A stretch of 64,000 bases of DNA from the NCBI RefSeq assembly GCF_000499845.2, contig NC_023749.2:38616923-38680922 (forward strand). Direction: 5' to 3'. Made by a program: the position numbers and the translations under genes. The stretch is from Phaseolus vulgaris. Its lineage: Eukaryota; Streptophyta; Magnoliopsida; Fabales; Fabaceae. The notes under the pieces are model-generated. The model was not told the origin of the DNA. It did not search any database and saw only the letters and a program-made list of their open reading frames with translations. Below, one piece after another: positions 53,692-64,000 of the stretch (within the stretch, counting starts at the first letter, position 1; each line of letters starts with the position of its first letter).

Positions 53692-54802
53692 GTCGTCGCC
53701 ACCTCGTGTTTTCCCTATGCCATTTGCTCAAGCGATCACAGACACGCCTATCCCTGCGAGCGTGCTACCTGTGAAGGCTACTTTCACCGGCGTGGAGGAC
53801 CCTGAGGCACATCTCACCACGTTCCACACGCAGATGATGCTGTCAGGAGGCTCGGATGCTGTATATTGCAAAATGTTTGTGAGCACGCTCCAGGGAACAA
53901 CGCTGGAATGGTTTGTGAGCTTGCCTACAGGTCACATAACCAATTTCCAGCAGTTTTTGAAGCTTTTCGTCGAGCAGTACATTGTGAATAAGGCGCCACC
54001 TAGGGGGTCTTACGACCTGTTCGACATAAGGCAATACCAGGGAGAGTCCCTCAGTGACTATCTGAATCGTTTTGGAGCACAGATGGTCCGCTCGCCTGCG
54101 AAAGACGAGGAGATGCTGGTATATGCCTTCAAAAAGGGCGTGCTGCCGGGACCTTTCTGTGAGGCGCTGATCAGGGCTCACCCCGCCACGTTTGTTGAGG
54201 TTAGGCAACTTGCGGTGGCCCACATCGCCGACGAAAGTGAAGTCGCCGAGAAGAGAGGGAGTGTGGCCCCTGCTAGGCCACGCGCCCAGACCAGGATCCA
54301 GCCACAGAGGGTGCTGGAGACAGCGGCGACCAAGAGGGATCAAAGGACTCGCCATCCTTATGATCCAAGGAAAAACAGGGGAAGGGGCCCAGGGCGCCCC
54401 AGGGAGTACAATCGCCCGCCAAAGCATAAGTTTGTCATGGGGTTGGCGGATCTGATCGCCATTCCCAACATAGCGGCCAGGCTTAAGGCACCTGAGAAAG
54501 TGGGCGACAAGGTGTTAGGACCAAAACCAGACGCCTGGTGCGAGTTCCACCAGAGTTTTGGTCACACCGTTGATTCGTGTTTGGCACTGGGATACCAGCT
54601 CGACGATCTGGTCAAGAGCGGTTTCTTGAATGATTACCTGCTGGACAGGAGGACGGGGGGCGCGTCGAGCTCCCAACCGGTGGGTGGAGAGAGGCTCAGC
54701 AGCATGAGATGCCCACTCATGGAGAGATCCACACCATCGCAGGAGGTTTCTCGGGTGGTGGATGCACCGCATCACAGAGGAAGAAATATGCAAGGTCTGT
54801 GA
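53692..54802 (+). pseudogene. Element F gag, main part
   Basis: It continues with 'PPRVFPMPFAQAITDTPIP', the capsid-like core 'GGSDAVYCKMFVSTLQGTTL', an Arg-rich linker and the finger 'WCEFHQSFGHTVDSC'. A frameshift near 54690 (after 'SSSQPVGGE') moves the reading to the next segment. Confidence 0.86.
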
Positions 54803-56517
54803 TGACGGTGGACATGTTCGAGGACCACTCGCCAGATGTGGACATTACGTTCACAAGAGAAGATCTCAGGGACGTTGTGCCTCATGACAACGATCTCATA
54901 GTTATCTCGCTTGTCACAGCGGGAAGGAAGGTCCACAGAGTACTGGTGGACCAAGGAAGCTCGGCAGATGTGATGTTCTGGCCGACTTTCACACAGCTGC
55001 AATTACCCCTTGACCAGCTGAGGCCCTATGATGGGTGCTTGTATGGGTTCGCTGGCGTTCAGGTGGAGGTCAGGGGGTACATCGAGTTAAGAACTACATT
55101 CACGGATGAGGCGGGCTCGAGGACGGAGAAAATCAAGTACCTCGTCGTGAATGCTCCCCCAGCATATAACATTCTGTTGGGAAGACCAACACTCAACAGA
55201 ATAGGAGCTGTGCCCTCGACCAGGCACAAGAAGGTGAAGTTGCCGTCTATGGAGGGGGTGGTGATCACCATCAAATCTGACCAGAGAGAAGCACAGAAGT
55301 GCTATGAGAATAGCCTAAAGAATAAGAGGTCAGTAAGTTACATCACGACCACACTGCCTCCCGGTGTGAAGCCCAGGTCGACGGCGATGGAGGCGACCGC
55401 CGGCAGCAATGTCGTCATGGTAGATTCTGAAGCAAGGGGGGAGAACGTCGATCAGGAAGAAGAGGCGAGGAACCGCCCAGAGGAAGCGAGGGAACTGGGA
55501 ATCGCCATGGCGGTGATTGCCAGGGAAACCAGACCCAAACCCGTCGAGGAGTGGCTCGAAAGGGAGATCGGGGGAAAGGTCTTCAAGCTGGGAAGATCTT
55601 TGGAGGCTGAACTCCAAGACCAGATCGCCAAGGTGATAGAGCGGCATCTGGATGCTTTTGCATGGTCTGCTTCAGACATGCCGGGAATCGACCCCGACTT
55701 CTTGTGCCATCACCTAGCAATGGACAACCAGGTCAAACCAGTGCGGCAGAGAAGAAGGAAGTTTAACGAGGAGAGGAGGCAGGCGATCAGGGATGAAACA
55801 CAGAAGCTCCTCGCTGCAGGCCATATCAGGGAAGTCCAGTACCCTGAGTGGTTGGCCAATGTCGTGTTGGTAAAGAAAAGCAATGGGAAGTGGCGCATGT
55901 GCGTCGACTTCACTGACCTGAACAAGGCTTGCCCAAAGGACTCGTATCCTTTGCCAAGCATAGATGCCCTGGTCGACAGCGCTGCAGGGTGTAAGTTGCT
56001 GAGTTTCCTGGACGCCTTCTCGGGGTACAACCAGATAAAGATGCATCCCATGGATGAAGAGAAGACCGCCTTCATGACCGAGAGATCGTGCTACTGCTAC
56101 AAGGTGATGCCCTTTGGGCTGAAGAACGCGGGCGCCACATACCAAAGATTGATGGATAGAGTACTTGCACCAATGCTGGGAAGGAATGTGCAAGCGTACG
56201 TGGATGATATGGTCGTGACCTCGCCGGAAAAGAGCAAGCACGTTGCGGACCTAGAGGAGTTGTTCACTACAATCGCCAAGTTCAGGTTAAAGCTGAACCC
56301 CGAGAAGTGCATTTTTGGCGTGGAGGCAGGGAAGTTCTTGGGATTCCTCTTAACTGAAAGAGGAATAGAGGAAAATCCTGATAAGTGTGCTGCCATCTTG
56401 GCGATGAGGAGCCCGGCTACCGTGAAGGAGGTGCAGCAACTTACAGGTCGGATGGCCGCCCTGTCTCGTTTCGTGTCGGCTAGGAGAGAAAGGCCATTCG
56501 TACTTCGTCAAGCTTAA
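54709..56517 (+). pseudogene. Element F protease and reverse transcriptase
   Basis: It starts 'HGEIHTIAGGFSGGGCTASQ' and contains 'VLVDQGSSADVMFW' and RT with YVDD at 56197-56208. It ends in a wrong-frame tail at 56517 after 'LSRFVSA', where roughly 80 bases found in A are missing. Confidence 0.87.
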
Positions 56518-56949
56518 AGAGTACCTGGCGAGCCCGCCGGTTTTGTGTAAACCGTTGGTGGGAACCCCTCTCAGGTTGTATTTTGCTGTACTGAGAGGGC
56601 GGTGAGTGCGGTGCTCGCCCAAGACCAAGACCAGGCTCAGAAGCCTATTTATTTCGTCAGCAAGGTGTTGCAAGGCCCGGAGGTGAGGTATCAGGCCTTG
56701 GAGAAAGCTGCACTGGCTGTGGTATTTTCAGCGAGGAGGTTGCGCCACTATTTTCACAGTTTTACAGTGCTGGTGATGACCGACTTGCCCATCCAGAAAG
56801 TCCTGAAGAAGCCTGATGTAGCTGGGAGGATGGTGAAGTGGGCGGTGGAGCTGTCGGAGTTCGACATCAAGTATGAGCCCCGAGGTCCGATCAAGGGACA
56901 AATTTTCGCCGATTTTGTGGTCGAAGGGGATGATTTTCGCGCGAGTTGA
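56518..56949 (+). pseudogene. Element F first RNase H piece
   Basis: 'LKEYLASPPVL' and 'YFVSKVLQGPEVRYQALEKA' show the RNase H connection. A one-base loss near 56590 shifts the frame. It ends at 56949 in a doubled 17-bp block, GAAGGGGATGATTTTCG, at 56923 and 56948. Confidence 0.82.
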
Positions 56950-58252
56950 AGGGGATGATTTTCGTTGGGTGCTCTCGGTGGACGGATCGTCGAACCAGCA
57001 TGGTAGCGGTGCTGGAGTCATTCTGGAAGGGCCCAACGGCGTGCTGATAGAACAGTCCCTGAGGTTTGCCTTCAAAGCCAGCAACAATCAAGCAGAGTAC
57101 GAGGCGTTGATCGCCGGAATCTTGCTGGCCAAGGAGATGGGAGCTAGGGTGCTAATGGCTAAGAGTGACTCGTTATTAGTCACGGAACAAGTAACAGGCG
57201 AGTTCCAGGCCAAGGATCCACAAATGGCGGCTTACTTGGAGTACGTGCAGGAATTAAAGGGTTCCTTTGTCTCGTTTGAAGTAGTGCATGTGCCCAGAGA
57301 GCAGAATGCCCGAGCAGACTTGCTAGCTAAGCTCGCCAGTTCGGGCAAGGGGGGTAGGCAGAGGATGGTGATCCAAGAAACTCTGAAGACGCCTAGAGCA
57401 TTTGTGGCAGACCACCTGGTTCTTCAAATAAGCAAGTCGACGGAGAAAGCGGTGAGGAGTCACAGGTCTTTGACTCAGGAGACCTTGAGATCGCCGAGAA
57501 TAAGAGCATGTCGGGGGGAGAGGGTGAACATGACGCAGGTCTGCGCTACGCATGAGCCAGACACGTGGATAACACAGTACCAGCGATGGCTGGCAGACGG
57601 CCTTCTCCCGCTGGATCCGATGGAGGTTAGGAAGATAAAGAAGAACTCCAGCAAGTTCAGAATGATTGGTAGCAAGTTGTATAGGTTTGGGTTCACACAC
57701 CCACTCCTGGAATGTTTGCACGGAGAAAAATGTACAAGAATTATGGCCGAGCTCCATGAAGGGATATGTGGAAGTCATGTCGGGGGTCGAGCTCTGGCTT
57801 CAAGAACCCTCCGTGCAGGTTACTACTGGCCAACAATGAGGGAGGACTGCAAGAGGTATGCACAATGTTGCAAGCAATGTCAGCAGCACACCGATTGGCA
57901 CAAAGCGCCTCCAGAAGAGTTAAAGTCGATTTACAGCCCTTGGCCGTTTCATACGTGGGGAATTGACATCCTGGGACCTTTCCCATTGGCGATCAGGCAG
58001 ATGAAGTACTTGGTGGTGGCAATTGAATATTTCACCAAGTGGATCGAAGCAGAACCAGTAGCCCAGATCACCGCACACAAGATCGAGAGCTTTGTATGGA
58101 AGAACATCGTGTGCCGGTTTGGTGTGCCTAAACGCCTGGTGTCAGACAACGGGACTCAGTTTGCAAGTCACCTGCTGAAGAAGCTGTGGAAGAGGTGGGA
58201 ATTCAGCAGGTGTTTGCATCCGTCGAGCACCCTCAGACAAACGGCCAAGTAG
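56950..58252 (+). pseudogene. Element F second RNase H and integrase, frameshifted at the end
   Basis: It contains 'LSVDGSSNQHGSGAG' and 'REQNARADLLAKLAS' of the archaeal-type RNase H, the integrase HHCC region, 'WGIDILGPFP' and 'LVSDNGTQF'. After 'HLLKKLW' the frame is lost because of a small deletion near 58185. Confidence 0.86.
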
Positions 58253-58791
58253 AGTCCGCCAATCGGGTGTTGCTAAGAGGCTTGAAGAGAAGGCTAGAGA
58301 AAGCCAAGGGATCGTGGGCTGAGGAGGTACCCCGCATAGTCTGGGCGTACCACACCACCGAGCAGTCAGGAACCCATGAGACCCCGTTTAGCCTGGTCTA
58401 TGGATGCGACGCAATGATTCCAGTGGAAATCCAGGAGAGCTCGCCGAGATTCCAGCACTTCGTAGCGGAACACTCGAATGAAGAAAGAAGGTTGAATCTG
58501 GATTTGCTGGATGAGGTCAGGGAGGAGGCGAGAGTAAAAGCCGAGGCAGTGAAAAGGAGGATCGAACGAAGATACAACTTGAAGGTGATGCCAAGGCAGT
58601 TTAAAGAGGGCGACCTGGTGATGAGGAAGGCCCACCAGTACGAGATGGAAAACAAGTTATCGCCTAAGTGGACAGGACCGTTCACAATAACCGAGGCGCT
58701 CGGGAACGGCGCCTATCGCCTAGAGACATTGGAAGGAGGGGCGATTCCTCGCACTTGGAACGCCACACACCTCAAGTTATATTACAGTTAA
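58186..58791 (+). pseudogene. Element F integrase C-terminal part
   Basis: It resumes with 'GIQQVFASVEHPQTNGQVES', which holds the catalytic Glu, and stays open to the stop at 58791 after 'THLKLYYS'. It is highly similar to A. Confidence 0.86.
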
Positions 58792-58868
58792 AGCTTTGTA
58801 AGTAAAAACAAACACGAAGAGATCTGCAAGCTTTCTGTTAAAACAGTTTAAAGGGGGCACTCTCTTTT

Positions 58869-58904
58869 CCCTAAGGAGGGTTTTTAATGAGGCCACCCAA
58901 TAAA
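58869..58904 (+). terminator. Stem-loop, T-run and AATAAA after pol of element F
   Basis: CCCT-AAGG-AGGG at 58869-58880, five T and AATAAA at 58899-58904, as in A. Confidence 0.5.
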
Positions 58905-58984
58905 AGAAGAGTTTTCAAGGTTAAAGTTTTTGAGTTTGCATGCATGTTTGTGTTGAAAGCTTGTAGAAAGGTGCATGCTCTCAG

Positions 58985-59440
58985 TTAAAGTTTTTAAGTC
59001 TCCATTGTTTTTCGGCGATTGGCGGCACAGTTAAAGTTTTAAAGTCCCCATCGCTTTTCGGCGATCGGCGGCATCAGTTAAAGTTTTAAAGTCCCCATCG
59101 CTTTTCGGCGATCGGCGACACAGTTAAAGTTTTAAAGTCCTCATCGTCTTTCGGCGATAGGAGGCACCAGCAATGATTAAAAGACCTCAACGCCCTCGCG
59201 CGTCCTGAGGCGAGAAAGGGATAAAAGTCCTCCTCGACTTTGTGCGAGTGCAGGCGTGAACAGATTAAAAGTCCTCAGTGCATCCAGGGAAGAGGAGATG
59301 TAATCCCTGGGCAAAGTAGAGGCACTAGATAAAGACCTTCTCGCCGTCGAGCGAGTTCAGGCAAGATAAAGACCTTCTCACCGTTGAGCGAGTTCAGGAA
59401 AGATAAAATCCTTCTCGTCTTGAACGAGTTCAGGTATGGT
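58985..59440. repeat. Hairpin-forming repeat array of element F
   Basis: Four copies of a unit of about 50 bp with 'tcggcgat' cores (58990-59170) are followed by diverged units with CTCGCCGTCGAGCGAG. It is shorter than the array in A; the 107-bp unit is not doubled. Confidence 0.75.
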
Positions 59441-60111
59441 GTAAAGGGTGGAAGAAGTTTAAAGGATGGCTAAGCTAGGTTCAAAGAGAACACCTAGCTA
59501 TCCGGCTTATTGTTCTGAAACTCAGGGAGGTAGAGAAGGATCCGAAAGGCGCCTCTACCCCCAGATGAGGGAACAATAGCCAAGTTATGAAGGCAAAAGG
59601 AAGCTTACATCGCCAGGACCCTATGGCGATCAGAAGAATTCCAGGCGATGACAGGAGTAAGGGCCCATTTCGATGGAGCAGATCAGGTGAACTGTACCTT
59701 AAATAATCAGTTTGGTTTGAAACTTGCTGTTTAGTAAGTAGTTTCACGCTGAAGTTCATTGCCTTAAGTTTGCAAGTTATATTAAATATCATCGTTTGAA
59801 GAATAATAAGTTGCTCGAGTTTTCACTTTGAGTTAACAATTGATGAGTAGATATAAGATTGATAGTTTGCTCGAGTTTGAAGCAGTGAGTAAACGATTGA
59901 GCCCGAGGAATCGCTAAGTTAATTTGTTTAAAGCGATTTCTACAAGGAAGAGAGAAGTAAACAGAGAGACAAGGTGCAAAAGCGAAAGAAGTTATGATAG
60001 AAGCGGTATCAGTTCAAATGCATAAGAAGAAAAGAAAAATTATTACAAGTAAAGATCATGCAAAAAGAAATAGGCGCTGAATCTCAGGAAATAAGTGATG
60101 GAGGGAAGCGA
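59441..60111. other. Spacer of element F, no gene seen
   Basis: AT-rich sequence resembling 6536-7096 of A. It probably holds the 3' UTR of the antisense gene. Confidence 0.55.
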
Positions 60112-62680
60112 TTAATCTTCAGAAGGCACGATCTTCCCATCCACCACTTCGTTGCATATTGACAACATGGAGAGGTCGAGCTCGGGGTACTGGCAAGCGA
60201 CTTGCTCCAGGGCGGCGTCGAACCCGGCGGCAAGGACTTGGGCGGAGCTTTGCTCGAGCTCTTTGGTTTGCTGCTTGAGCTCCTCGGTTTGTTGCTTCAG
60301 CTTGTTAGCTCGTTTCTTCAGTTCTTCAGTTTCCCCACGAGCTTGAGCAAGGTCTTCAACAACCTTCTTGCCTTCGTCCCGCGCCTGGGCCAGCTCTGCA
60401 GCAGTTCTCTTGTTTTCCTCTCGAGCCTTGGCGAGCTCATCCACGGCGTCGTCCCTCTCCTTTTCAACCTTTCCAAGGAGAACCTCCCGATCAGCCGACC
60501 TTTTTTCAAGGTTCTCTACCTTGGCTGCATCCGCTTTCATTGATGCCTCCAAGTTGGCCACCTTGAGCCTGTAGGGAACCAGCTTACTCTCCAGCTCGAT
60601 TTTCTCTTGAGCTAGGAGGTGCAGTATCTGGCGCAGATCGGAGGCCTCCTTGCGTGCAACCCTCAACTCAGCACTCATGGCGTCCTCCACCCTTGAGTGA
60701 TCGATCTCTGCCATCATCAGATTGCAAGATAGTTTTTCTGCCTCAATCCTTATCAGGCGATTCTCCTCCTGGAGTGTTGAGATCTCGTCCTGAAGCTTTT
60801 TGTTTGAGCTCTTCACAGCCTTTGTTATGATTGAGGGGAGGTCCTCTGCCATCATCTTGAGTTTAGCTGTGAAGGGGGGAAGGCTTGCAACTGCTGTTGG
60901 TGGAGGTGCTGAAGGAGCCTGGTGCTGACTTTCACCACCACCCTCTTGAGTTGGTAGAGCGATGGGGGCTTCCTGGCGTGGTGGTGAAGTGGGGGACTCG
61001 GTTATGAGTATCGGCGAGTTGTGGGCACCTTCATCCCCACCTGGTGCGGCTCCAGCAATCGAGGTGGTTGAAGGAGGACCCTCTCCAGCAGATACAAACG
61101 GCGTGGAGGCGCTAGGAGGGTTCTCTATGAAGTTGGGCTCGCTGCCTTCAACCACAGGGAGCGCAACCGCCAAGGGTGTTGCTTGGACTGGCGGTGTTGG
61201 AGCTGGGGGAGAGGGCGGTGTTGGTGTTGGGAGAGCGGGTGGTGAAGAAGGTGCCACCCTTTTTCTTTTGGTGACAAGGTCGTCCTCAGTCGCCTCGTCA
61301 TCCTCATCCTTTTGAACCACTTGAGGGGTTTTCCTCTTTGGTTTCCTCAAGATGAGCTTTTTTCGTTGAGGGGCGGGCAGTGTCTCTGGAGGAGCTGGAC
61401 CTTGAGGAGGCGATCTGCCCTGGGCAGCGGCGATCTCCACCACTGAGTTAGGCACGGTTTGGGAACCCGTCGCCAACTTATGAGTTCGGGCGAGCGCCCT
61501 CAGTTCAGCTAATTTGCCTTTGCCCAACATGAAGTCTGCACAGGGTAAAAATAGACAAGTAAGCACAAGAGCAAAGGCAAAATATACGAGTATGTGTGTG
61601 AATAATGCAAACAGATGGCACATGAATTAAAAACCAAGTCCAGTACGCAACAAGCAGGACGCCTGATGGTAGATAACAAATATGCGAAATCAGTCCCAAC
61701 ACAAAACGAAAACCTAAGTGTCGAGGCAAAGGCTAACCTATATGAGCTTCGAGTTGGCCCTCGGAGAACTCGAAGGAGATTATTGAGGAGGTGGGAAAGG
61801 TGATGTTGGCGGCTGCTACTTTCTTCCAGAAAAGGCATAGATCTTTGTCTAGCTCGCCCATGTTGTCAGGACTTCTGGGCCTCCTAAAGCTCTTTTTGGC
61901 GTCTTTGTTCCCCTTGTGTACCCAGTACAAGGGGAAGCCGTCGAGCAGGGAAGGATCTTGGTCGTTGGCGCACACCTTCACGAATTTTCCTTTCCAATCT
62001 TTGTAAGATTGCTGGAAGATGGAGAGGATTGACCTCCCAGCAATCCCGTTCAGGCTAATCCAGAGGCGGTCTCCTGGATTCTTAGCTTCAAAAAGGAAGA
62101 GGAAAACGTCAACCGAAGCGGGCAATCCCAGGTGTGCGCACATGATCTAAAACGCCCTTACGAACGCCCAGCTGTTGGGATGAAGCTGGGCGGGGGCGAT
62201 ATCGAGCTCGGTTAATAATTTCCTCTTGAAGCGAGTGAAGGGAAGTCGGAGCTTCACCTTCTTGAAGAACGTCGCGTAGAGGAAGCAGAACAGCTCGCCG
62301 TTGTTGGCTTTATCGTCGGCGTAGATCAGTTGATCCGGGTGGCAAGGCAGCACGGCCATTTTGCTGTCATGCTCCTTATGGAATGAGAGCTCGGATTGGT
62401 CCCCTTTCCTTAGTCGGTGCACGCCCAACTCTGTGTTTATGGAAGAGGTTTCTTTCAGCAAAGCTGAGGTGGCCCACGGGTAGAGCTTCTTGTAGTCTTG
62501 TGTGGGAATGGAGGCTCCTCCGGCGACTGGTGGAGTTGCCTGAGCGAGATTGGAGTGAGAAGTTGCAGGCCTCTCAGACTGGGTAGAAGGAGCACCAGAT
62601 GCTCGTGGTAGGTTATGCGCTTGGGGTGGAGGGTTTCGCGATGGAGGAGGAGGGTTCGCGGTGATTTTCGTGCGAGACAT
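60112..62680 (-). pseudogene. Antisense gene of element F, two coding exons, one stop
   Basis: Exon 1 is 62680-61738 (943 nt, the same length as in A). The intron is 61737-61536 (GTTAGC to GTGCAG). Exon 2 is 61535-60112 (1424 nt). The two join in frame with the same phase as in A, for about 788 codons. TAG at 62147-62149 replaces Glu after 'NSWAFVRAF'; otherwise the frame is open. Exon 1 has the PF04195-like domain. Exon 2 has 'RKPKRK' and 'TKRKRV', a Pro-rich part, the coiled coil and the C-terminal 'VVDGKIVPSED'. The function is unknown. Confidence 0.78.
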
Positions 62681-62688
62681 CGCAGGAA

Positions 62689-63280
62689 CTGCAAAGGAAA
62701 AAGCGAAAAAGGATGAACAAAGGTTACAGAGAACGACTCGATTGTGGACGAAGAATGGAGAACGAACGAACGGGAGTTCGTTGTGACGAATGTAATGGAA
62801 GACGAAGCCCTAAGTTACGAGAGGGAAGAAGAGGAGGAAACAACCCACAGCGTATGCACCAGACAGATAATGGATGATGCGAATCGGTTAAAATGCAGCA
62901 AATATCAACAGAAGAAGTAAAAGGGGTACCTTTCGATGATCAGATGAGCGTTGAAGGGAGTTGGAGATTAAGAGAGTTGAGGAGCGTCGTGGGTTCGCAG
63001 AGAAAACTCAGAGCGTTTTAGAATGCAGAGAGATGATGAAACAGAGGAAATGAAAGGGTTTAAGGGTTTTTCAAACGTTTTTGGAAGCGCAAACGATAGC
63101 TGAAGATGACCGTTGATGAAGCCACGTGTCGAGCGATTGGAAAAAGGGGTTTGGTGGAGCGTCAGAAAAGCAGAGGGTACGAACGTTTGGAATTCTGTGC
63201 CAAGCGCCACGTAGATCGGCAGTGATGTGACCTCTTAGTCTTTTCGCTGGACAAGTCTTCGCTTAAGACTGGGGGGCTTG
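62689..63280 (-). promoter_or_regulatory. 5' UTR intron and leader of the antisense gene of F; polypurine tract
   Basis: On the minus strand the intron runs from 62929 (GAAAG then GTACCC) to 62689 (CCTTTGCAG). The polypurine tract 'aagactggggggcttg' is at 63265-63280, directly before the 3' LTR. Confidence 0.62.
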
Positions 63281-64000
63281 TGTACCGCCCAGGTAGTCGG
63301 AATTGATGACGTGGCAGCAAGCTATAATATAGGCGTGTTGAACGGGACACCTGGCTGGCAGAAGGGAAGGAAGTCGGGGGGCTCGTGTAGTCGCCAGTCG
63401 TTAAGTTGACGTGCCTCGATCTCTAGCATACCTAAACCGGCGGTCACCAAGTTTGTGTCGTAGTCGCCGGATGTGAACCCAGGCGACAAGGTGATCGGAG
63501 ATCGCCTAGAGGAGGACATCGCCGAAAGATCAGGAAAGCTTGTTCCAGGCTTTCGAGGCGAAGGATGAAGTTGTCAGATGGTCATTCCCTAGCTGGCCAG
63601 AGGTTGAGGTCAGGGAACAGCTTACCCGAACATGCACAGTGAAGTAAGTGAAGTAGAGTATAATGGCGGCCGGCGAGACCACAGGGAAGGTGTATGTGAT
63701 GACACCTGTACTCGCCACACAGAAGAGATTGCGCTCCAAGGAAGCTATATGCTGAGTTGCTTCCTGCATAGGTAACTTAGTCGAACAGCCTGAGGAGTAA
63801 GAAGTGACGCTCAAGCAGAGGATGCTCCAGATGGTGACACGTGTACAGCTGGATGCGAGCCACGTGTCCAGATGTGTAACTGTCAGGAGAGAGAAAGCGC
63901 ACAGGTATATAAGGGATCCTAACGAACTTCTGAGGTACGCGCGTTTTAGAATACTTCTTTTACGCTTGCGAAAACTTGAGTACGCTGAGAGAGAACATTG
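63281..64000 (+). repeat. 3' LTR of element F, cut by the window end
   Basis: TGTACCGCCC onwards, matching the first 720 bp of 50741-51679, with TATATAAG at 63906-63913. Differences are scattered single transitions and small indels. Confidence 0.88.

Larger units (their letters stand above)
50741..64000 (+). mobile_element. Element F: Tat-lineage Ty3/gypsy element of the A family, right end outside the window
   Basis: The 5' LTR is 50741-51679, and the 3' LTR starts at 63281 and is cut by the window edge. The first 150 bp of the LTRs differ at about four sites. Gene order is as in A. A solo LTR of the B family splits gag, and several small indels break pol. The antisense gene has one stop. 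F cut into a CACTA exon. Confidence 0.9.

Noticed and set aside
1..64000. Host cellular genes, tRNA or rRNA genes
   Set aside because: Every longer coding region matches a transposable-element family; I recognised no cellular protein and no tRNA or rRNA sequence. CCA-type sites are primer binding sites, not tRNA genes.

Overview
The window is plant nuclear DNA made almost entirely of transposable elements. I find no cellular gene, tRNA or rRNA. Copia and gypsy LTR elements with plant tRNA primer sites, a CACTA (En/Spm) DNA transposon and AT-rich spacers all point to a flowering plant. The style of the repeats (AAACAATCGGTTGTTT motifs, SIRE-like and Tat-like elements) suggests a legume of the bean/cowpea group, but that is an impression, not a test.

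Layout. 1-11120: element A, a Tat-type Ty3/gypsy element whose 5' LTR lies left of the window; its 3' LTR is 10328-11120. 11167 to at least 50740: a CACTA transposon on the + strand, cut into exon-sized pieces by later insertions. 12377-38253: element D, a SIRE-like Ty1/copia element on the - strand (duplicated target GTGGG). Inside the 5' LTR of D is element B (18311-37367, + strand, target GTTGT), a second Tat-type family. Inside the 5' LTR of B is element C (18367-24007, + strand, target AGGAG), a short Reina-like element with gag and protease only and LTRs that read as identical. 38376-41258: G, a deleted copia remnant at a deletion scar in the CACTA transposase. 43431-50402: element E, a copia-like non-autonomous element on the - strand, carrying a solo LTR of the B family (47031-48270). 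50741 to beyond 64000: element F, the same family as A, whose gag is split by another solo LTR of the B family (52482-53691). The deepest stack is therefore host, CACTA, D, B, C.

How the parts work together. A, B and F share one plan: LTR, tRNA-Lys(CTT) primer site, gag, protease, RT, RNase H, a second RNase H, integrase, a stem-loop with AATAAA, a repeat-rich spacer, then a convergent gene on the opposite strand, then polypurine tract and 3' LTR. The antisense gene is the most interesting item. It has a 5' UTR intron and a second intron that joins a gypsy-type transposase domain (PF04195-like) to a long coiled-coil part. The splice sites are visible in all three copies, and in A the two coding exons join in frame into about 818 residues with no break, although the sense pol of A is frameshifted.

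A second notable signal is a 16-bp near-palindrome in D, E and G that repeatedly occurs in pairs exactly 21 bp apart, in LTRs, in UTRs and inside gag, where 21 bp equals one coiled-coil heptad. All LTR ends, target duplications and splice sites here were read by eye; no alignment or database search was run.
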